64,000 nt of DNA from an uncultured Erysipelotrichaceae bacterium (GCA_934699415.1 CAKUWO010000002.1:1-64000); one strand, 5' to 3'; numbered from the stretch's first letter, positions 34,489 to 43,695 are shown. Made by a program: numbers and translations. Notes: generated from the sequence alone by a model not told the origin.

Positions 34489-35195
34489 AGTTTCTCCTTT
34501 ATAAAGACATAGTCTTTTTCATTTGATAATTCATAAGAATAGGTAAAAGATAAATCATTGAATTTCTTAATATCACAAGGGTTATTAATCTTGTTTTCAG
34601 CTAAAAAGCGTACCATTCTTCCTCTAGCCATTTTAACATGAACACCTTTTTGGATATATCGATCTTTATCTTTTTCTAAGAATGATACATTAATTATATT
34701 ATTGGTATAAGGTGTAATTAAATCGCTATACTCTTTACTAGCAAGGTTAAGAATTAAATCATTATTCATAACTTTATATGGTTTGTCACTCCAATAGTCA
34801 TATAATGATAAGTCATTAATCTTATGTTTCATTTCTAAACGATATGGAGATATTAGAGATGTTGTTTCTAAGATGCCATATAAAGCAGATAAGATAAATA
34901 AATGATTATTCAAATAATCAAGACTTTCATTATCGAGTAAAGATGGTTCCATATATTGGTATTGAATACCATCATAAGCAAATAAAGCAGGCATTTTAAG
35001 ATTAGAATTAATTAGTCTTAAACTATCTTTAAATAATTTATCGCTACAGTTCCACATCTTTTGTTTATCTATTAAATTTAAATTATTTATTAATTTTCTA
35101 AGATATAAACTTTCTTCAAGATATATCGGCTCTTTGGTAGCAATAAAACTATCTACTTCTTTCATCTTTTTAGCAGGAGAGATAATAATATTCAT
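34485..35195 (-). CDS. yaaA: YaaA family peroxide-stress protein
   Basis: A 236-residue protein of the YaaA/DUF328 family. It begins MNIIISPAKKM, the family signature, and MWNCSDKLFKDSLRL and FAYDGIQYQ follow. In E. coli YaaA lowers free iron and protects DNA during peroxide stress; the mechanism is not settled. Its stop overlaps the deaminase start by four bases. The ATG has no Shine-Dalgarno and lies six bases after TATATT, so its mRNA may be leaderless. Confidence 0.92.
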   Translation of the reverse strand: MNIIISPAKKMKEVDSFIATKEPIYLEESLYLRKLINNLNLIDKQKMWNCSDKLFKDSLRLINSNLKMPALFAYDGIQYQYMEPSLLDNESLDYLNNHLFILSALYGILETTSLISPYRLEMKHKINDLSLYDYWSDKPYKVMNNDLILNLASKEYSDLITPYTNNIINVSFLEKDKDRYIQKGVHVKMARGRMVRFLAENKINNPCDIKKFNDLSFTYSYELSNEKDYVFIKEKL

Positions 35196-35201
35196 ATATC
35201 T

Positions 35202-35207
35202 AATATA
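35202..35207 (-). promoter_or_regulatory. -10 box placed for a leaderless yaaA mRNA
   Basis: TATATT (or TATTAT three bases earlier) with six bases to the ATG at 35195 and no Shine-Dalgarno. It lies in the T tail of the ndk terminator, so the -10 assignment is weaker than at the other sites. Confidence 0.4.
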
Positions 35208-35212
35208 ATAAA

Positions 35213-35237
35213 AAGCTATGGTATTAAACCATAACTT
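35213..35237 (-). terminator. Terminator after ndk
   Basis: AAGTTATGGT, loop, ACCATAGCTT with one G-U pair, then TTTATT on the minus strand. Confidence 0.7.
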
Positions 35238-35640
35238 ATTTATTGAAGAAACGTTTGATTTCGATTTCTGCTGATTCTAATGAATCTGATCCATGAATGA
35301 TATTTTCAGATGTAGATGTAGCGAAGTCACCACGGATTGTACCTGGCTGAGCTTCACCAAAACGTGTAGGTCCCATTAAAAGTCTCATACCTTCAACAAC
35401 ATTTTCACCTTCAACAATCATTGCAACAACTGGACCTGATGTCATGAATTCAACAAGTGATGGGAAGAATGGCTTATCAGCGATATGAGCATAATGTTCC
35501 TTGAGGATTTCATTACCAAGAGTCATCATCTTCATATCAGTAATTTTGTAGCCTCTTCTTTCAATTCTAGTGATTACTTCACCAACCAAACCTCTTTTTA
35601 CACAGTCTGGTTTTAACATAATGTAAGTTCTTTCTGCCAT
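35236..35640 (-). CDS. ndk: Nucleoside diphosphate kinase
   Basis: A 134-residue NDK transferring the gamma phosphate between nucleoside triphosphates and diphosphates. It starts MAERTYIMLKPDCVKRGLVGE (the first 20 residues are near consensus). GPTRFGEAQPGTIRGDF binds nucleotide, and the phosphohistidine is H116 in ENIIHGSDS. Normal length. The ribosome site is AGAAGG. A terminator separates it from yaaA. Confidence 0.97.
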   Translation of the reverse strand: MAERTYIMLKPDCVKRGLVGEVITRIERRGYKITDMKMMTLGNEILKEHYAHIADKPFFPSLVEFMTSGPVVAMIVEGENVVEGMRLLMGPTRFGEAQPGTIRGDFATSTSENIIHGSDSLESAEIEIKRFFNK

Positions 35641-35727
35641 TTTATTTACCTTCTTTCAACAATGTGATAATAACATGACTTTATCTAAAACAATAGCCAA
35701 TTTAATCTTTTTTTATTGTATTAGACT

Positions 35728-35764
<37 letters not shown>

Positions 35765-35784
35765 GGACTATAGGGAGGTAGTAT

Positions 35785-36312
35785 ATGAAAAGACTACTAT
35801 TAGCATTTGTATTTCTCACTCTTGTTGCATGTACTAAAGAGCCAACTCCAACTATTAAGCCTGATGTTAAATCAGATGTTAAACCTGATGTCTCTGAAAG
35901 AAACATTAACGATTATATTCATAGCTGCGTCTATATCTACCAAAACCCTACTGAGGGAAGTGATGATTTAATTGTAGAATCAGCCATCTACTATAAAGAA
36001 GATGATATCAAAGAATTGGAATATGTTACTGATGAAACATTCTTTGATGAAGAACCTTTTAAAGCATTAAGCGAATTTGATGCAAGCTTACCGAATGGTT
36101 TTTATCACACTATTGACCCATGCAATCCTCATAATGGCTCAAGAATTACAAGTTTCCATACCCATCAATATGGTATTAGCCCTTCATCATACGAAGAACT
36201 TGAAAGTTTATTAAAAGATGGCATTAAAGAGAAAATCACTTATAAATATGCTGATTCCACTAGAAAACTAGAAGCTATTATCGATATTCCTTATGTAAAA
36301 TTAGATGATTAA
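35785..36312 (+). CDS. Lipoprotein of unknown function behind a TA tract
   Basis: A 175-residue exported lipoprotein. The lipobox LVAC gives Cys16. A short repeat (KPDVKSDVKPDV) forms a Pro/Asp/Lys linker, then a mixed domain with one later Cys pair (CVYIY and CNPHNG). I do not recognise a family. The ribosome site is GGGAGGT. The promoter lies in or at a (TA)15 tract, so surface display of this protein may switch as repeat number changes. It ends at a strong terminator before the restriction-modification genes. Confidence 0.75.
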   Translation: MKRLLLAFVFLTLVACTKEPTPTIKPDVKSDVKPDVSERNINDYIHSCVYIYQNPTEGSDDLIVESAIYYKEDDIKELEYVTDETFFDEEPFKALSEFDASLPNGFYHTIDPCNPHNGSRITSFHTHQYGISPSSYEELESLLKDGIKEKITYKYADSTRKLEAIIDIPYVKLDD

Positions 36313-36313
36313 T

Positions 36314-36349
36314 AAATAAGACTCTTCTTAAGTGAAGAGTCTTATTTAT
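36314..36349. terminator. Bidirectional terminator between lipoprotein and restriction genes
   Basis: AAATAAGACTCTTC, loop TTAAGT, GAAGAGTCTTATTT, fourteen perfect pairs. Confidence 0.85.
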
Positions 36350-36350
36350 G

Positions 36351-39300
36351 TTATAAACCAAATAATTTAATTAGTTCTTCTTCTAACGTTCCATCTTTTG
36401 CATAAGGCAAGGTATCTAAAAATCTTATATTATGTTTTTCAATTACAATATCTTTATTAAATCCTAGAATATAAGATAAGCAAATGCGATAAATTATTTC
36501 AGTAGGAGCCAAGCCATACACTTGATGTTCAAAAATATGATTAAGCCTATCATTGCCATCGGGGTATAATTCTTGCATCTTCTCACTGTTATATAGACGT
36601 TTAACTATTTCAGCAATATACATACCTGATTTCATATATAAGTCAGCAAATGTTTTTGAATCATCATCAAAACATCCAGGATTTTCTTCTTCCAACAAGT
36701 CAACCATTTCTTTTACTACTTTTTTGGGTGTAAATATTTGGTTAGTCTGTTGTGGTGGAATGTAATCGAATATATCTTCTTTACAAGATGGATCAAAATA
36801 ATTAGATAATTTAGTTTTTAAATTTAAAAATTCTTGAACAGAGTCATTGAATACTACTTCATCAAATAAATGTCCTTCATAATATTTAATTTCTCCGGTT
36901 TCTTCATCTTTAAACTTTCCACCATCTCTTAAGAATTTAAATTCTTCTATAGTTATACTTGTTACATCTTTAAAAACATCAGCTGGGATTATAGTATCGA
37001 AATTAGCCAATCTTGTATTGCCATCACCATAAGCCATTAAGAAAGCTGGAATAGTTCTACTAAAACCTCTTAAATGGGAGCGAATATCCTCCTCGATACA
37101 TTGTTTCACTTTGTTGCGTTTGTGCGTTTCAACTCTTTCAATAATTGAAACTGCAGTTTGTTTCTTTGTATCTTCAATAACATTTTTAAGTTCTTTCTTA
37201 TAAATATTTTGTGCTTCAGACTCTTTTAAAGAAAACTCTTCTTTGATTTTATTGATTTCTTCATCTGTTTGAGCTTTGTTTAATAAATCGTCTTTTTCGA
37301 TTTCAATTTTCTTTTTTTCAATCTCAAAGTCTAATTGAGCTTTGTTTAATTTGAAATTAATATCCGCTTCAATAGTTCTCTTTACTCTTTTTTGTTCTGC
37401 ATTGGTGAATTCGTTCCCATATTCTTCTTTAGCGGTATTTATCATGTTATCTGTAATACCAGAAGATAATTTAGCTTTGATTAATTCTAAGTTCTTATTT
37501 TGAACACTTTCATCTTGGGATAAATCCATCTTCTCAACCACATCAAAAACAGCTTCAGTACTAAAGATTTTCTCACCAAATATTTCTTCTATAGTTTCAT
37601 TAATAATCTCATCAGATAATTTTACTTCGCCATTATTATCTAGCGATAGTGCTTCTGAAATATCACCTTCTATCACCAAATCACCATCAACTTTTTTGCC
37701 TTCATCCATTTCAGGTAGTTTATTTAAAATATTAGTTACAGCATAAGGTACTTGGAATATTTTAGAGATATTTTGGAATAAGAAATTCGATAAGAAACCT
37801 CTTTTAACTACTTCGTTTGCTTTAATCTTACGAGGAATTGAAAGAATTTTAGTTGCATCGAGCTCAATCATTTCACCTTCGTCATCCTCACCAATCACCG
37901 GGAAAAAGTTTAAAAGTGTCTTAATATTTTCTTTTCTTTCTTCAGTTTTTCCTTTACCGCTTGTTGTATTAGAATTTAAATCATTAGCAAACTGTTCATA
38001 AATAATAAGTGTTCTAGCTGGATCAAAGTCAAAAACATAAGCTTTTTCTTTTCTATAACATTGTCCATCTCTTTTGAATAAGCATGGATTCTGTGCTCTA
38101 AATGCCGTCTGCATATAAAGAGCTGGGCTTCCAACGTTTGATAACATCAATACACCTGTCCACTCTGGAATGGTTATGCCTGTAGTTAACTGGCCAACCG
38201 ATAGAGTAATTGTTTTATCATTATCTCTTATAGCCATTTTTACACGATTATAGGCTTGCTTAACAACTTCTTCACCATTGATAGAACCATCACCAGCTGC
38301 AACTACAATCCTATATTCTTTAAATACTGGATGTTTTTGCAATTTATCAGCTAGTGCTTTAGCACTATCGACACGGTCTAATAACCATAAAGTATGTTTT
38401 AATTCATTTCTTAATTCTTCGGTTGAGAAAGGATATTTGTTTTGTGTTGTTAAAGCATCCAAAAATTTATTTACAGCTGCTTCGTGTTTAAAACGTTTAT
38501 CATTCTCGCCAGTTTCAAAAAATTCATTTAAATCAAAAGCATACTCCTCGGTTTCACCATTAATATCAATGCCTTGTTTCAAAACATCTTTTATCATTTC
38601 TGACATTTGATATGTAAAAAGGTTTAATTGAGGTAATTTAGCGTATGGATTTTCTAAAGAATCATCGTTAATTTCTGAAGACCGTTTTTCTTTGGCTTTT
38701 TGTTCATCTGCATATGTCCAATTATAAATTGCATTTTCTTCAAATTTATTATTAGCTAATGCTTTAAATGGAGTACCAGATAAATGCAAAGTAAATCTTC
38801 TATTAATATGATCAAACGCCACATCAGTCTTAAAAGTATCAACACCTTCATGTGCTTCATCAATTACTAATAAATCCCATTTAGTTTCAGCTATATGTTT
38901 AAATTTATCAATATTACCACCAAAGTAAATTGAACCTTTAATATCTTGTAGTGATTCAAATTCTAAAAAAGGATTATCACCAATAACAGCTGAACCTGGA
39001 TCATATTTGTATTTATATATCGTTCTATCCCATAAGGATCTGCTTTGTGTAACAAAATATAAGTAATCTCTTGCAAATTTAGTATAGTCATCATACCAAC
39101 TAGTAGAAATTGCTGGTCTATTGGTTACAACAAGCACCTTTTTAGCTTGCATTTTTCTAATCAAATCATATACAGCTAGTGTTTTACCAAAACGAGGTTT
39201 AGCATTCCAAAGGAATTCACCACCTTCATGTGAAAATAGATAATCTAAAGTTTTACTAACTGCTCCTTCTTGTTCCTTACGAAGTACATAAGAAACAATA

Positions 39301-39668
39301 GTATCTTGTTCCACACCCAAGATTTCTTTTCTTTCACGAAACTTATTAAATTCTTCTTTAGCTGGTTGAGGAGAAATATTAAACCATTCTGTCTTGATTT
39401 TTCTTTCTATACCAATTGATGATAAATGGCGGTGAAAATCATGATCAGTAAAAGTTTCTCCTGAACCATCATCAAAGATGGCGTTACCGCGCCATTCCAA
39501 TCGATATTCAACATCAGCTGTATGCATTTGTTGATCTAATCTTTTTCCTACTTCTTGTTCAGTATAACCAATCTTTGTCCATCCATCATGACGTTTAATT
39601 TCAGGAGTTGTATAAGCATAAATTGTAGGAACTACTGTTTTGGTTGTTTTGATTTTAGGAGCTGACAT
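36351..39668 (-). CDS. GIY-YIG nuclease/SF2 helicase restriction protein with degenerate methylase domain
   Basis: A 1105-residue protein. The N-terminus (about 14-97) looks like a GIY-YIG/T5orf172-type nuclease: YAYTTPEIKRHDGWTKIGYT, then TDHDFHRHL and EWFNI. A superfamily 2 helicase follows: Walker A AKPRFGKT (156-163), DEAH at 270-273, SGTP at 297-300, then GQLTTGITIP and QTAFRAQNP. A charged coiled coil (about 760-860) leads to a C-terminal stretch from 976 that resembles N6-adenine methylases (QIFTPKKVV, FADLYMKSGMYIAEIV, VYGLAPTEII) but has no NPPY motif. It starts one base after the methyltransferase C-terminal frame. The likely role is the cleaving and translocating subunit of a restriction system. 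Confidence 0.85.
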   Translation of the reverse strand: MSAPKIKTTKTVVPTIYAYTTPEIKRHDGWTKIGYTEQEVGKRLDQQMHTADVEYRLEWRGNAIFDDGSGETFTDHDFHRHLSSIGIERKIKTEWFNISPQPAKEEFNKFRERKEILGVEQDTIVSYVLRKEQEGAVSKTLDYLFSHEGGEFLWNAKPRFGKTLAVYDLIRKMQAKKVLVVTNRPAISTSWYDDYTKFARDYLYFVTQSRSLWDRTIYKYKYDPGSAVIGDNPFLEFESLQDIKGSIYFGGNIDKFKHIAETKWDLLVIDEAHEGVDTFKTDVAFDHINRRFTLHLSGTPFKALANNKFEENAIYNWTYADEQKAKEKRSSEINDDSLENPYAKLPQLNLFTYQMSEMIKDVLKQGIDINGETEEYAFDLNEFFETGENDKRFKHEAAVNKFLDALTTQNKYPFSTEELRNELKHTLWLLDRVDSAKALADKLQKHPVFKEYRIVVAAGDGSINGEEVVKQAYNRVKMAIRDNDKTITLSVGQLTTGITIPEWTGVLMLSNVGSPALYMQTAFRAQNPCLFKRDGQCYRKEKAYVFDFDPARTLIIYEQFANDLNSNTTSGKGKTEERKENIKTLLNFFPVIGEDDEGEMIELDATKILSIPRKIKANEVVKRGFLSNFLFQNISKIFQVPYAVTNILNKLPEMDEGKKVDGDLVIEGDISEALSLDNNGEVKLSDEIINETIEEIFGEKIFSTEAVFDVVEKMDLSQDESVQNKNLELIKAKLSSGITDNMINTAKEEYGNEFTNAEQKRVKRTIEADINFKLNKAQLDFEIEKKKIEIEKDDLLNKAQTDEEINKIKEEFSLKESEAQNIYKKELKNVIEDTKKQTAVSIIERVETHKRNKVKQCIEEDIRSHLRGFSRTIPAFLMAYGDGNTRLANFDTIIPADVFKDVTSITIEEFKFLRDGGKFKDEETGEIKYYEGHLFDEVVFNDSVQEFLNLKTKLSNYFDPSCKEDIFDYIPPQQTNQIFTPKKVVKEMVDLLEEENPGCFDDDSKTFADLYMKSGMYIAEIVKRLYNSEKMQELYPDGNDRLNHIFEHQVYGLAPTEIIYRICLSYILGFNKDIVIEKHNIRFLDTLPYAKDGTLEEELIKLFGL

Positions 39669-39669
39669 A

Positions 39670-40056
39670 TTAGTTCATCTCCTTTACATGAGTTTCAATA
39701 AATTCTATTTCTGCTTCATCTAATCCATACTTCTTATATAGTTGTAGGTCTATTTCATGTATTGATTTAGACCAGTCTATATCAGAATTTGAAGTAAAAT
39801 CCTGTAAAGGAATATAACTCCATACATTACGAGGGTTATTTTGAGTGACTTTTAATACAGATAATAAAGCTCTAGAAAATTTACATTGAATATATTTTAA
39901 GCAAGCTTCTGATTCTTTTATGTCATTAAAATAACCAAAAGTCATGTAAGTTTGTGTACCAATTTCATAAGGCTTTCCAATAAATGGTGTACTTAAGGCC
40001 TCACCAAACTGGCCTGAACCATTTGCACCAGTTACAAATACTTTGTATTTATCCAC
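39670..40056 (-). pseudogene. C-terminal part of the DNA methyltransferase, out of frame
   Basis: A 128-residue frame that opens with a GTG (MDKYKVFVTGANGSGQFGE) and ends FIETHVKEMN. These are the usual last residues of Eco57I-type methyltransferases, including TQTYMTFGYF, KFSRALLSVLKVTQ and YKKYGLDEAEIEFIE, not a protein of their own. The open frame continues upstream to the TA tract at 40124-40140, where it should join the methyltransferase. In this sequence it is cut off by the frameshift. Its end carries the ribosome site AGGAGATG of the helicase gene. Confidence 0.85.
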
Positions 40057-40108
40057 TCCATCAGTTAATTTGATATATTTTCGAGGAATATAATAACCTT
40101 TTCTTTGG

Positions 40109-41635
40109 TTATTTTGCCTTCCGTATATATATATATATATCGTTAGTATTTTTTTGCTTGTCTAAAAATAATTCTGGGATTTTATCAAAAATTGATGCAT
40201 CTATTATATATTCATTACCTTTTGTTAATCTATTTTTAAAACAAGGATGTTCTATATATAATTGCTCAGTGAACCCAAACTGACTTTTTGGGTGGGCTAA
40301 TAAAGATAAGTCTTTTTCTTTTATATATGGTTGAACTCGATTTACAATTTTATTTAAAGTTGGATTTGATGTAAATACTCCAATTTTCCCATAGTTTTTT
40401 TTGTTATTTCTAATAGTTATTGCCACTCCACCCTTAATATCAGTATTCGGAAAAATTTTAGATGCATTATTTTCATACTTTAATACTTTGAAATGAATAT
40501 CATTTAACATTTGTTCATTCCATTTTTTTGGTGTTTGACCAGCATTAAATAAAAATCTTGCAGGTGTAATAACTTCAACACAATTTGAAATTTTAATTGA
40601 TTCACTTATAAACTTATCATAAACAGGTGTTTGACGGTTATTATCCGATGTTTCTTCCTGATATGGTGGATTACCTATAACATAATCAAATAATTTTTTA
40701 GTCATATTATTCCTCTTGCATAATCTAAATTGAATTGTTTTATTAGTTCTCCAGTCTTTAATGACACAAGGTGTAGCTGGAGCTTTTTCTTTCTCAAAAT
40801 CACCAAATAAATCTATTTGCTCATATTGAACAAATGGTTTGCCTAAAGGTACTGTGTCTTTTAAACCATCCATTTGCCATACATTCCAAGTAATGATGTT
40901 TGTTATATTTTGTAATTGTTTTAATTCTGGTTCTTTATTGAATTTGCCTTTGTAGTAATCAATAAATGAAAGTAATAAATTAATACGAGCTATTAATAAA
41001 TTATCTCCTTGATATTCATAACCATAAGTATTTTGATATGCTTTAGTTACATAGTCCATCCACTCTTTCTCATCATCCACATTCTCACTTATTACTCTTA
41101 ATTTGCGGTCTAATATGCCAATCCTATCAAAAGGAGGATGGATTAATAATCCTGTGGATGTATCATATCTAGAAACAAGGAATGGTGCTTCGCCACATGT
41201 AATTTCCAAACATCTTGTTCTGATATATTTTTTCCAATCATTATCCTTGAAGATTATCTTTTCTTTATTGTAGGCCCATGTATTATCGTTGTTTATGGTA
41301 TTAAAAGGGCTGATGTCATCAAAAAAATCTTCATCCAAATAATTATTCATTTGGTTGCAGAGCCAAGCGGGAGTAAATACTTCTGCTTTTTTTCTAGTGC
41401 GTGATTGTTGTTCATCTAAAGCTTTTTCGATTCGTGGTCGAATTGTTAAAGCTTTCCCCATAATAAAAGCAGATGATAAGATTTGATTCTTATCTTGAAA
41501 TCCATAGCCATATAATTCATATGCATCTGTTGCCCATATAATATTCTTTTTAGTCGTTCTATCTTCTAAAAGTTTGTCTAATAAAGCAACTATTGGATAG
41601 GTTGTTATATCTATTAGTTTTTGGTTATAGTCCAT
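40109..41635 (-). CDS. Eco57I-type adenine DNA methyltransferase, N-terminal 508 residues (phase OFF)
   Basis: Motif X is AEVFTPAWL (85-92), motif I is EITCGEAPF (144-152) and the catalytic motif IV is NPPYQ (322-326), so an N6-adenine methyltransferase. The reading frame leaves the family at residue 499, in a TA tract coding Tyr-Ile repeats, and stops after RKAK. The missing C-terminus is intact in another frame just downstream. With 19 or 13 instead of 17 tract bases the gene would read 39670-41635 as one protein of about 655 residues. The start lacks a Shine-Dalgarno and lies six bases after TAGAAT. A split by sequencing error in the tract is the main alternative. Confidence 0.88.
   Translation of the reverse strand: MDYNQKLIDITTYPIVALLDKLLEDRTTKKNIIWATDAYELYGYGFQDKNQILSSAFIMGKALTIRPRIEKALDEQQSRTRKKAEVFTPAWLCNQMNNYLDEDFFDDISPFNTINNDNTWAYNKEKIIFKDNDWKKYIRTRCLEITCGEAPFLVSRYDTSTGLLIHPPFDRIGILDRKLRVISENVDDEKEWMDYVTKAYQNTYGYEYQGDNLLIARINLLLSFIDYYKGKFNKEPELKQLQNITNIITWNVWQMDGLKDTVPLGKPFVQYEQIDLFGDFEKEKAPATPCVIKDWRTNKTIQFRLCKRNNMTKKLFDYVIGNPPYQEETSDNNRQTPVYDKFISESIKISNCVEVITPARFLFNAGQTPKKWNEQMLNDIHFKVLKYENNASKIFPNTDIKGGVAITIRNNKKNYGKIGVFTSNPTLNKIVNRVQPYIKEKDLSLLAHPKSQFGFTEQLYIEHPCFKNRLTKGNEYIIDASIFDKIPELFLDKQKNTNDIYIYIRKAK
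40124..40140. repeat. (TA)8.5 tract inside the methyltransferase gene
   Basis: Seventeen bases of alternating TA within the coding frame, exactly where the two halves of the methyltransferase meet. Gain of one unit or loss of two restores the full frame. Loss of one unit gives a third frame with an early stop. Confidence 0.95.
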
Positions 41636-41641
41636 ATATCT

Positions 41642-41647
41642 ATTCTA
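41642..41647 (-). promoter_or_regulatory. -10 box placed for a leaderless methyltransferase mRNA
   Basis: TAGAAT with six bases to the ATG at 41635 and no Shine-Dalgarno. Confidence 0.45.
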
Positions 41648-41656
41648 CTTTACTTC

Positions 41657-41695
41657 CACTATAAAAGGAGAGCAAATTACTCTCCTTTTATAGTG
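41657..41695 (-). terminator. Terminator between lysS and the restriction genes
   Basis: CACTATAAAAGGAGAG, seven-base loop, CTCTCCTTTTATAGTG: sixteen pairs. The T run lies in the stem rather than after it, so termination may be partial. Confidence 0.65.
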
Positions 41696-41710
41696 AATAT
41701 TTTTGTTTTA

Positions 41711-43618
41711 CTAATATAACTTCGCACCAGCTGGAATATGATCATCTACCATTAAAAGGTTAAGTCCTTCATGTCCATCTTCTTCGTGTACTGCAGAGAT
41801 TAACATGCCTTCAGAATCAATGCCCATCATCTTTCTTGGTGGTAAGTTAACAATTGCAATTGCTGTTTTACCAATTAATTCTTCTGGCTCGTAATATTCA
41901 TGAATACCACTTAAGATAGTGCGATCTTTTCTTTCACCATCATCTAAAGTGAATTTAAGAAGTTTCTTACTCTTTTCGACTGCTGTACAATCTAAAATCT
42001 TAACAGCACGGAAATCTGATTTAGCGAATGTTTCAAAATCAACCATATCAGTAAAGATAGGCTCAATCTTTACATTAGAGAAATCAATGTCTTGCTTAAC
42101 TGTAGGTGTTTCAATTCTCTTGGCAGGCTTCTTATCACTAGGTTTCATAGTCGGGAATAAGATAACTTCTTGAATTGATTCTTTACCTGTAAGTAACATT
42201 ACTAAACGGTCAATACCAATACCAATACCACCAGCAGGAGGCATACCATATTCAAGAGCTTCTACATAATCTTCATCCACTTCAGAAGCTTCTTCATCAC
42301 CTTGATTTTTAAGTTCAACCTGTTTTAAGAAACGCTCTTTCTGATCTATAGGATCATTTAATTCAGTAAAGGCGTTAGCATATTCAATACCATTGACATA
42401 AAGTTCAAATCTTAAAGTAAAGCGTGGATCTTTAGGATCTTTTTTAGCTAAAGGTGAAATTTCAATTGGATGACCATAAACAAATGTAGGCTCAATTAAA
42501 TCACCTTCACAGAGCTCTTCGAACAATTTATCAATGATATGGCCTAATGAGTGCTCATGTGGTTCAAGTTCAACATTGAATTTCTTAGCTACTGCTTCAG
42601 CCTCTTCAAGACTTAAGTTGCGGAAATCACTTCCTGTTTTCTCACTTACAGCATCAACCATATTGAGCTTCTTGAACGGTCCTTCAAGACTCATCTTGTG
42701 GCCGCCTGCAACAACGTCATAATTGCCATTACATGCATATGCTGCAGCCTTGAAGACACCTTCAGCTAAACGCATCATACCTTCAAGATCTGAATAAGCA
42801 ACATATGCTTCAACAGTTGTAAATTCAGGGTTATGTCTTGGGTCCATACCTTCATTACGGAAAATACGGCCAATTTCATATACACCTTCCATACCACCAA
42901 CAATTAATCTCTTTAATGGTAGTTCAGTAGCAATACGTAAATAGAAATCACGATCTAAAGTATTATGATGTGTAATAAATGGGCGAGCTGAAGCACCACC
43001 TAAGATAGGTTGTAAGATAGGTGTTTCTACTTCTACTAAATCCCATTCTTTTTCTAAATAATTTTGAATAGCGCGAATAATACGAGGACGTGCAAAAGCT
43101 ACTCTTCTACTTTCTTCATTAGTTATTAAATCAAGATATCTTCTACGATATCTTTCTTCTACATTTTGTAAACCATGGAATTTCTCTGGTAATGGATGTA
43201 AAGCTTTAGATAAATGAGTATATGAAGTTACATTGATTGATAATTCACCAGCATCAGTTCTAAATACTTCACCCTCAATGCCAATAATATCGCCCAGGTC
43301 TGATTGTTTGAAGATTTCATAATTCTCTTCACCAATAATATTTTTATTTACAACAGCCTGAATCTGTCCATATTTATCAAGTAAATGAATAAAACCAATC
43401 TTACCCATTCTACGTTTAGACATAATACGTCCAGCAATTTTAACTGTTTTAGTATTTGCAGCAATTTCTTCTTTTGTTGAAGAACCGAATTCATCATTTA
43501 ATGTTTTGGAGTTAGCTGTACGCTCAAATGCCTGACCAAAAGGATCAATTCCCATGGCTCTGAGGTCTTCCATTTTTTTACGTCTTGATAACTCTTGATC
43601 GTTTAATTTTTCTTCCAT
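41711..43618 (-). CDS. lysS: Lysyl-tRNA synthetase fused to a C-terminal tRNA-binding domain
   Basis: A 635-residue class II LysRS. The OB-fold anticodon domain (about 50-150) and the catalytic core with motif 2 FRNEGMDPRHNPEFT and motif 3 GIGIGIDRLVMLL are complete by about residue 490. After a short linker a second domain (about 525-635: DFRAVKILDCTAVEKS, VNLPPRKMMGIDSEGML) matches the Arc1p/MetRS-beta tRNA-binding fold normally found at the end of MetRS. The start is ATG at 43618 behind GGGGGT rather than the TTG four codons upstream. The fusion should raise tRNA affinity. Confidence 0.93.
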   Translation of the reverse strand: MEEKLNDQELSRRKKMEDLRAMGIDPFGQAFERTANSKTLNDEFGSSTKEEIAANTKTVKIAGRIMSKRRMGKIGFIHLLDKYGQIQAVVNKNIIGEENYEIFKQSDLGDIIGIEGEVFRTDAGELSINVTSYTHLSKALHPLPEKFHGLQNVEERYRRRYLDLITNEESRRVAFARPRIIRAIQNYLEKEWDLVEVETPILQPILGGASARPFITHHNTLDRDFYLRIATELPLKRLIVGGMEGVYEIGRIFRNEGMDPRHNPEFTTVEAYVAYSDLEGMMRLAEGVFKAAAYACNGNYDVVAGGHKMSLEGPFKKLNMVDAVSEKTGSDFRNLSLEEAEAVAKKFNVELEPHEHSLGHIIDKLFEELCEGDLIEPTFVYGHPIEISPLAKKDPKDPRFTLRFELYVNGIEYANAFTELNDPIDQKERFLKQVELKNQGDEEASEVDEDYVEALEYGMPPAGGIGIGIDRLVMLLTGKESIQEVILFPTMKPSDKKPAKRIETPTVKQDIDFSNVKIEPIFTDMVDFETFAKSDFRAVKILDCTAVEKSKKLLKFTLDDGERKDRTILSGIHEYYEPEELIGKTAIAIVNLPPRKMMGIDSEGMLISAVHEEDGHEGLNLLMVDDHIPAGAKLY

Positions 43619-43695
43619 AAATACCCCCAAAAGTGTCCTCTCTATTGTATCTTAAAAAGCTTTTAAATCCAGTTATTTATAATGTTTTAAGCGAT

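Noticed and set aside
40109..40140. Programmed ribosomal frameshifting to join the methyltransferase frames
   Set aside because: No slippery heptamer and no downstream stimulator; an alternating TA tract is prone to DNA slippage, which explains it better.
43619..43695. T-box or riboswitch upstream of lysS
   Set aside because: Too short and without the conserved core; only a weak TACAAT -10 is seen.
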